Positions 58,901 to 64,000 of a stretch of DNA of 64,000 nt are shown piece after piece; position 1 is the stretch's first letter; every line of letters begins with the position of its first letter. The stretch covers positions 4,278,001-4,342,000 of the forward strand of contig WWBZ02000016.1 in assembly GCA_011503125.2 (NCBI GenBank), given 5' to 3'. The position numbers were made by a program, and so were the translations under genes. Source of the DNA: Botryosphaeria dothidea. Its lineage: Eukaryota; Ascomycota; Dothideomycetes; Botryosphaeriales; Botryosphaeriaceae. The notes below the pieces were generated by a model. The model ran no database searches. It was not told the origin of the DNA and was given only the letters and a program-made list of their open reading frames with translations.

Positions 58901-60413
58901 ATGAAGCCACCCAAGAAGGACAGTCCGCAGGACATCCTCCCCAGCGATTTCCCGCCTTGCTATTAGAGCTCCGTCGACGAATACCGCTCCGCCGTTCAGA
59001 TTCCGCGACCTGTCACCCTCAAGATTCGCGCGTGGGATGAAACTTCCCGCAGCAACCCCTTAGCCTGACACCAGACGATACCCGTCGCGTTCTTCATCCT
59101 CTGCTCTGATTGTTACCGAACGAAACAACTCGACTCGCGAGACACATGACGATACCAAGGGCACACTTGCTGCTGCGCGAAGCACCAGAGCACGGCCCTA
59201 CTATCTCCGGAGTACGAAAACGTGCGTGTCATAGGCGCTTGCGTCTCTTCTGGCACCGAATTATTTCAGCGAGGCCGATCAAAATGGACATATATGCTAG
59301 CTGAAGCAGCCTCTTTCTCCAAAGCAAACGGCTGTGTCTGGAGCAGGATGCCTCTGGTCCTTCTGAGCCAGTCGGCTGCACACATGCTCTCTACTGGTCC
59401 ATATCTCACCCGCAAGCCGCAAGCCCAAAACACAGTATGTGCACACGCGTGATGGTGGTATTCCTCTTATCGCGTGGGTAAAGTCAACGCTCAACCCCAT
59501 CCCATAATCTCCTTCCGCCATTCACCTGAAAGAAAGTCAATTATCCATCGATGGGCAAAATCACCAAGGGAGAGGAAGAAGCCTATCAGATGGTCTCGTG
59601 AGAATTGGTTCAGTCATTCCATTCATCTCTACATATCACGTCAACCTCCCACCATCCTTGAGTCCTCACCAGAGCCTCAACCACTATTGTCAACAACGAC
59701 AATTCCGCCAAATTATACCCAACGTCCACAAACCACTATAAAGAAAAAAAACGCCCAATAGTTCCCTCAGCCCACACAGATGTGTGCAACATAGCCCTTG
59801 ACGCCCCTTATGTTGAACAACGCCTGATAAAGCCATAGAATAGAGTATCGTATAAGAAAAGTATTGCGACAAGAAGAAAGAAGCAAATTTCCCTCCTATC
59901 ATGCTGCATCCCACCTGATGTGATTCGTGCATTCCATCTTCGTTGCTCGGCCGTTGTAAGGATTCGTTTGCTCGGAATGCCAAAAGTGCTCGGTGCGTTA
60001 CAGACGCGTCATCTTCAGCTTGCCCGAAGACGACGGTTTTGAAAAGATGATGAAACAATAGAACGCAGTCCATCAAACCAGTGAGGACCCAGGAACAATA
60101 CTACCACGCGAGAAAAAAAAAATTTGAATGAAGAATTTCCGCCGAGAATTGAGAAGTCATGTGGAAAGAAAGGGTGGCGGGGTGCAGTAGAAATTTCTAA
60201 CCTGGGTAAAGAACTTGAACGTAAGGAGGCAGCCCGAACCTGCACGTCCGGCAATATATCAAATATCCATCAAAGACAGCGCGGACGTATCTCAACGCCT
60301 GTACGATATCTTCGCGCAAAAAAAGAGTTCTGTGCGTGATCGTTCCGGGCCATCGCGTTCGTTAAGGTAAATTCATTTCGTGGCACGCTCGGCATTTTCG
60401 CCTCCTCCCACCC
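55953..60413. other. Gene-poor 4.5-kb stretch upstream of the trehalose gene
   Basis: No supported gene. Open frames up to 297 codons (56621..57514, plus, overlapped by minus-strand frames) have no recognisable domain and lie in GC-rich sequence. The part after about 57700 is AT-richer. The segment near 55953-56300 is the proximal promoter of the trehalose gene, and that near 59750-60413 should contain the 3' UTR of the gene ending at 60414. A few CCCCT pentamers (stress-element core) occur, for example near 56615 and 56866; at this density they may be chance. Confidence 0.5.
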
Positions 60414-63400
60414 TCACTCTTCAGCAACGGACTCGACACTCGTTTTCCCGTTCTGCAGAGGGTTGCTCTTATTCTTTGTGCTGTAGTATCGCTGGATGCT
60501 CGACCGCTTCTTGGTTCGCGTGGCGGCCGACGCGGCCGCGAAAGGATTCGGCGGTGGAGGCAGCTGCTTGTCCGGGCTGGAAATTTCCTGCGGAACGGGC
60601 GACCAGGCGGGTGAGATGGCGGGCGAGACCTTAGCGGAGGAGGCCGCGGACGAGGACTGCGAATGAGAATGGGAGGTGGGCGCTTCGAGGTGTGGGCGCT
60701 GCGTGGCCTGCTGGCTCTGGGAGCGGACGTGAAGTTTCATCTGCGGAGGCTGGTCATGACGCTGCTCTTGCGTGCGCGGATGCTGCACACTCAGGCTGCG
60801 GGGAAGCTGGTGCTCTTGCTGACTCTGGCTGCGGAAGGCTTCGCGACGCTCGCGCCAGATCTTCGACGTCTGCTCCCAATCCCACGTCTGGATGCGCAGG
60901 CTCGGTGGCAATTCGTGTTCTCTCCTTTGCTCTTCCCTTCTCGCGTCAGCCATGGCAAGATCGTCTTCAAGCTCTACGACTATTTTCTCCTCCGCGGTAC
61001 GTGGCCGCAGATCCTCAGTGTGCCTCCGCACAATCACTCTATTCGGCGGGATATTCTCCTCTTCCTCATCCTCAACAGGGATCTTTTCCTCCCTGATGTC
61101 AAATGTCGCAGCTCTCGTCAGGCTCGGAGCAGTGGACTGTGAGTACGATTTAATCAATAGACCACGGCGGTATGGCCTGTAAGCTGGTTTGCTACTACCG
61201 CGGATCGGCTCTTGAGGCAGCGGCTTGTCGTTATTGTTGTTGAGGTCTGTAGTACTACTGTTCATACTGTTGTAGCCAGTTGAGCCGGTCGAGCCGGTCG
61301 ACGAGGGCGCGATCGCAACACTCTGGGGCCTTGAGAAATTTCGGACGGATGAGCCGGAAGCAGAGCGTTTCTGTCTCTGTTGTGATTGCTGATCGTAGCT
61401 AAAAGGTCGGGCCCGGCTGCGAATTTTGCTGTTGTGTAGAAACTTCGGTTCCGTTTCCTGTTCACGTTGCAGCCGGTCCTCCTTTTGCTGCAGCCAGTGC
61501 TCTTCTTCTTGTTGCTGATACTCCTCTTCTTGCCGCCGATGCTCTTCTTCTTGTTTCCGCTGATATTCTTGTCGCTGACGCTCCTCTGCTTGTTTCCGCT
61601 GATACTCCTCTTCTTGCCGTTGGCGTTCCTCTTCTTGCCGTTGGCGTTCCTCTTCTTGCCGTTGGCGTTCCTCTTCTTGCCGTTGGCGTTCCTCTTGCTG
61701 CCTCTGGCGTTCAGCGTGTTGCCGCTGACGTTCTTGCTGCCGTTGCCGCTCATTTTGCTGCCTCCGACAATTCTCTTGCTTGTTCTGAGAAGAATTCAGG
61801 GTGGAATCCTTGTTATGCACGCGCGCATACTCGGAAGCGGTAGCAGCATCCATATTGCGACCGGTCTTGGATGCCGGAATCACGTTGGTGCTGAAATGAT
61901 GAGGCTGTACAGCCGAGGAGGCAGAGACCTGCGGCCTCGTTGGCATGGAGGACAAAGCAATATCGTACGGTGATCCGCCGAGCGATCGGGCCACGGTACC
62001 AAAATCCGAGATCGTGGGCACGCTAGAGCCAGCTTCTACTTCTTGTCGAACACACTTTGGCGGTGGAGTAGGCGTTGCCTCTCTACTGCTCTTGTCGGAT
62101 TCCTCCTGCCGGTTCGAGACCTCCTTGGATTTGCGGCGGAAGCTGAGAGCGTACTTGAGCGGAGAGGGCGAGCGCGTACTCTTTGAAGTGCGTTTCTTCT
62201 TGCTGTTCTGCTGCGGCAGTGAGGAGATTGTGTCTCTCGCATCTTCAACCGGACCCGGCGAAGGGAAGCGGATGGGCACGTCGGATTGTTCTACCGAACT
62301 GTTTTCGGAGACACAGGTATGCTCCAATTGATCCATTCCTGGGACTTCCTCAACTCGCTTCGATAAGCCTGTGGAAACCTCGCTGGGGACATCCGGGATG
62401 GTGCCGGTCTCGATTGGTTTGATATTCTGGACAGTGGGATTTGCCGCTGCTGACTTGCGCTTCTGCAGCTTCTTTCTCGCAGGCTGCGACTCACTTTTCT
62501 CCGGCGATTTGTGTTCGATTGCCGAATCGTGACGCATGGGTTTCGGCGGCTCCGAGTTCAGGTCTCTCGGTTCCGTGGGTTCTGGTGTTCCTGGAGTTGG
62601 TGAGGGTGAGGGAGAGGTCAGTGCCCTGAGAGACAGCCGTTTCCAAGACTTCGAGCGCCTCAAGGACTTTCGCCACTCAGACTTGTTCTCTGCTTTAGCC
62701 TCAACTATTGACTTCTGTTTGCTGTTCTGTTTACCATCTTTGTCCGTCCCTTGAGAGGAAGCTTCAGCAGGTTCGTCTATAGCTCGATCATGTTGTTGTT
62801 GATTGAACGCGGACGTCACGGACCGAATATTCTCGTTCACATGGGTATCCTTTTGTTGCGAAGAATAGATGACACTGCGATCCGCTTCGCTCCCCTGCGC
62901 CTTTGAACGCCTCACTGCCTTGAGGCTAGCACCTGACGAGTACCCCGAGTCAGAATGAGGAGCCTGTGCGGGCCGTTGTAGGGTGCTGTTCACAAGGCCC
63001 TTCTTGAATCTCGTGTCCGACATGGCTCCGGAGGGCTGCTCGACGAGGATCTTCTCATCATAGGGTAAGGAAGCGACCGCGGAATCTCCATCGAGGATCC
63101 GCAGTGCTTGCGCCCTGTACATGTCGGTATCGTGCTGGCCGTGATGAACTTCGTCAAAATCTTCCTGGGGAGGGCGGGGAGATGGCGTGGCACGGCTGAA
63201 AGGGCTTTCGCCGTACGGGGAGTTGTGCAGCTCAGCGATGTATTCCTCAGCAGAAAGCTTGGACAGTTTTCTGGTAGGACGGCGTCCACTGTCCTCGCTG
63301 GCAGGCTGATCAGCGAATTGATTGAGCATCAATTCACTCGGCACCCGCGACCTTCTTATCATCCTGGGGATTTCAGTAGACGAAGCATCGAGTTCGGCAT

Positions 63401-64000
63401 ACAAGCGACGAGGGGGCTGATAGTTGAGAGGGTATCCGGCGTCATCACAATCATCGGACTCCACGGCGTCATCATCGGCATGAGGCAATTCGGGAAGAGA
63501 GCCTCTGCGGTCCAAACGGCGCGAGATGATGCTCGGAGCCGGTGAGGGGGCTCCATTGGTGATCATAAGCGTGCCGATCTTATTCCCCAAGGTGGCATAG
63601 TCCATGTCTCCAGGGGTTTGGGCGCGGTGGTCTATCCTGCTGTCTTGCGGGACGTCCAGCGAAGCAATCTTGGCAAGAGGAGAGGGGCCTATTTCTTCCA
63701 TCTTCCAGAGGTGGGTCTCTTCCTCAACGGGGGAGGCGGAACGTCCGATGGGTGCATCGTCCTGCCTTCGTAGGACATCGAATGGATTGCGCGTAGCGAG
63801 TCCAGGCACAGCCATGGATCTACGGCGGGCAAGTTTAGGGGGTGCTTGATTGTTCGTGTCCACAGCAGCTGGCTCGTCCCTGGTGGGAAGGAGAGCCTTG
63901 TCTACAAAGTAATCTCGCATTAGCGCTCAATGGCATGCAGAGTGAAAATTGGTAGAGACATACGCAAAGCCACAAGCTGCTCGGGGGTTGCGGTCTTTTT
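60414..64000 (-). CDS. Large Gln/Glu/Arg-rich coiled-coil protein of unknown function, 5' end off the window
   Basis: Exons 63901..60414 and >64000..63964, about 1174 residues visible. The 62-bp intron (GTATGT, GCTAAT branch, TTTGTAG) joins PEQLVALH to KALLPTRDEP, so the gene continues to the right; an ATG at 63920 lies inside this intron and would otherwise be the start. The protein is largely disordered and Ser/Pro-rich, with one long heptad-like coiled coil at about residues 710-830 made of RQRQEEE-type repeats (21-bp DNA repeats at 61607..61690). Other segments that may be ordered: YIAELHNSPYGESPF, MYRAQALRILDG, and near the C-terminus WDWEQTSKIWRERREAF. It has no membrane span or enzyme motif. 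The family is not recognised; a scaffold or cytoskeletal role is only a guess from the composition. Confidence 0.75.
61607..61690 (-). repeat. Tandem repeat: four perfect 21-bp copies
   Basis: The plus-strand unit is CCTCTTCTTGCC followed by GTTGGCGTT, repeated at 61607, 61628, 61649 and 61670 without a mismatch; degenerate copies lie on both sides (about 61500-61750). On the minus strand each copy codes seven residues of the type RQRQEEE in the coiled coil. Perfect identity suggests recent expansion. Confidence 0.9.

Noticed and set aside
63909..63920. ATG at 63920 as start of the right-edge gene
   Set aside because: It lies within a well-formed intron and the upstream exon reads in frame, so it is probably not the start.

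Overview
This window is nuclear DNA from a filamentous ascomycete (Pezizomycotina; a Dothideomycete-like fungus is my guess, not shown by the sequence). The reasons are: many short introns of 46-111 bp with GTRNGT donors and GCTAAC-like branch sites; monocistronic genes on both strands; fungal proteins such as Set1/COMPASS, a hybrid histidine kinase, a Tps3/Tsl1-type trehalose subunit, an Erd1-like EXS protein and a GPI-anchored Ser/Thr-rich wall protein; and recurrent Pezizomycotina features such as ATG-only first exons. I see no rRNA, tRNA, CRISPR array, transposon, virus-like sequence or secondary-metabolite core gene. All exon models below were read by eye from splice signals, frame continuity and known protein families.

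Layout, 0-15 kb (nearly all minus strand): SET1 (3' end off the left edge), RIB4 lumazine synthase, GFA1 glutamine:fructose-6-phosphate amidotransferase, a histidine-phosphatase (phosphoglycerate-mutase-like) gene with a 777-bp intron, proteasome alpha subunit PRE10, UMP-CMP kinase URA6, and a mitochondrial-type membrane ORF lying just upstream of URA6 in the same reading frame. 16-30 kb (plus strand): a tandem pair of small Myb/SANT-like basic proteins with identical exon structure, a 2EXR/DUF7730-like protein, a 4.3-kb gene-poor stretch, a GAF-containing hybrid histidine kinase and a SERCA-type Ca2+-ATPase. 31-42 kb (minus strand): a four-TM protein with a long disordered tail, a large unknown disordered protein, a GPI-anchored Ser/Thr-rich protein and enolase. 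43-53 kb (mixed): RPT4 (divergent from enolase), a small mitochondrial membrane protein divergent from YSY6/RAMP4, an Erd1-like EXS protein divergent from a small one-TM protein, and a seven-TM protein. 53-64 kb (minus strand): a Tps3/Tsl1-type trehalose regulatory subunit, a 4.5-kb gene-poor stretch, and a long coiled-coil protein that runs off the right edge.

The genes do not form a biosynthetic cluster. They are mostly housekeeping (chromatin, riboflavin, chitin precursor, pyrimidine nucleotides, proteasome, glycolysis, ER calcium, ER/Golgi retention, trehalose) mixed with lineage-specific genes of unknown function. I found no convincing new multi-gene system. The observations most worth following up are: the in-frame single stop codon between the mitochondrial-type ORF and URA6; the tandem Myb-like pair; the 777-bp intron with a 20-bp near-palindrome; the DYEGT substitution in the trehalose-phosphatase-like domain; and several unrecognised small membrane proteins whose introns had to be resolved by hand.
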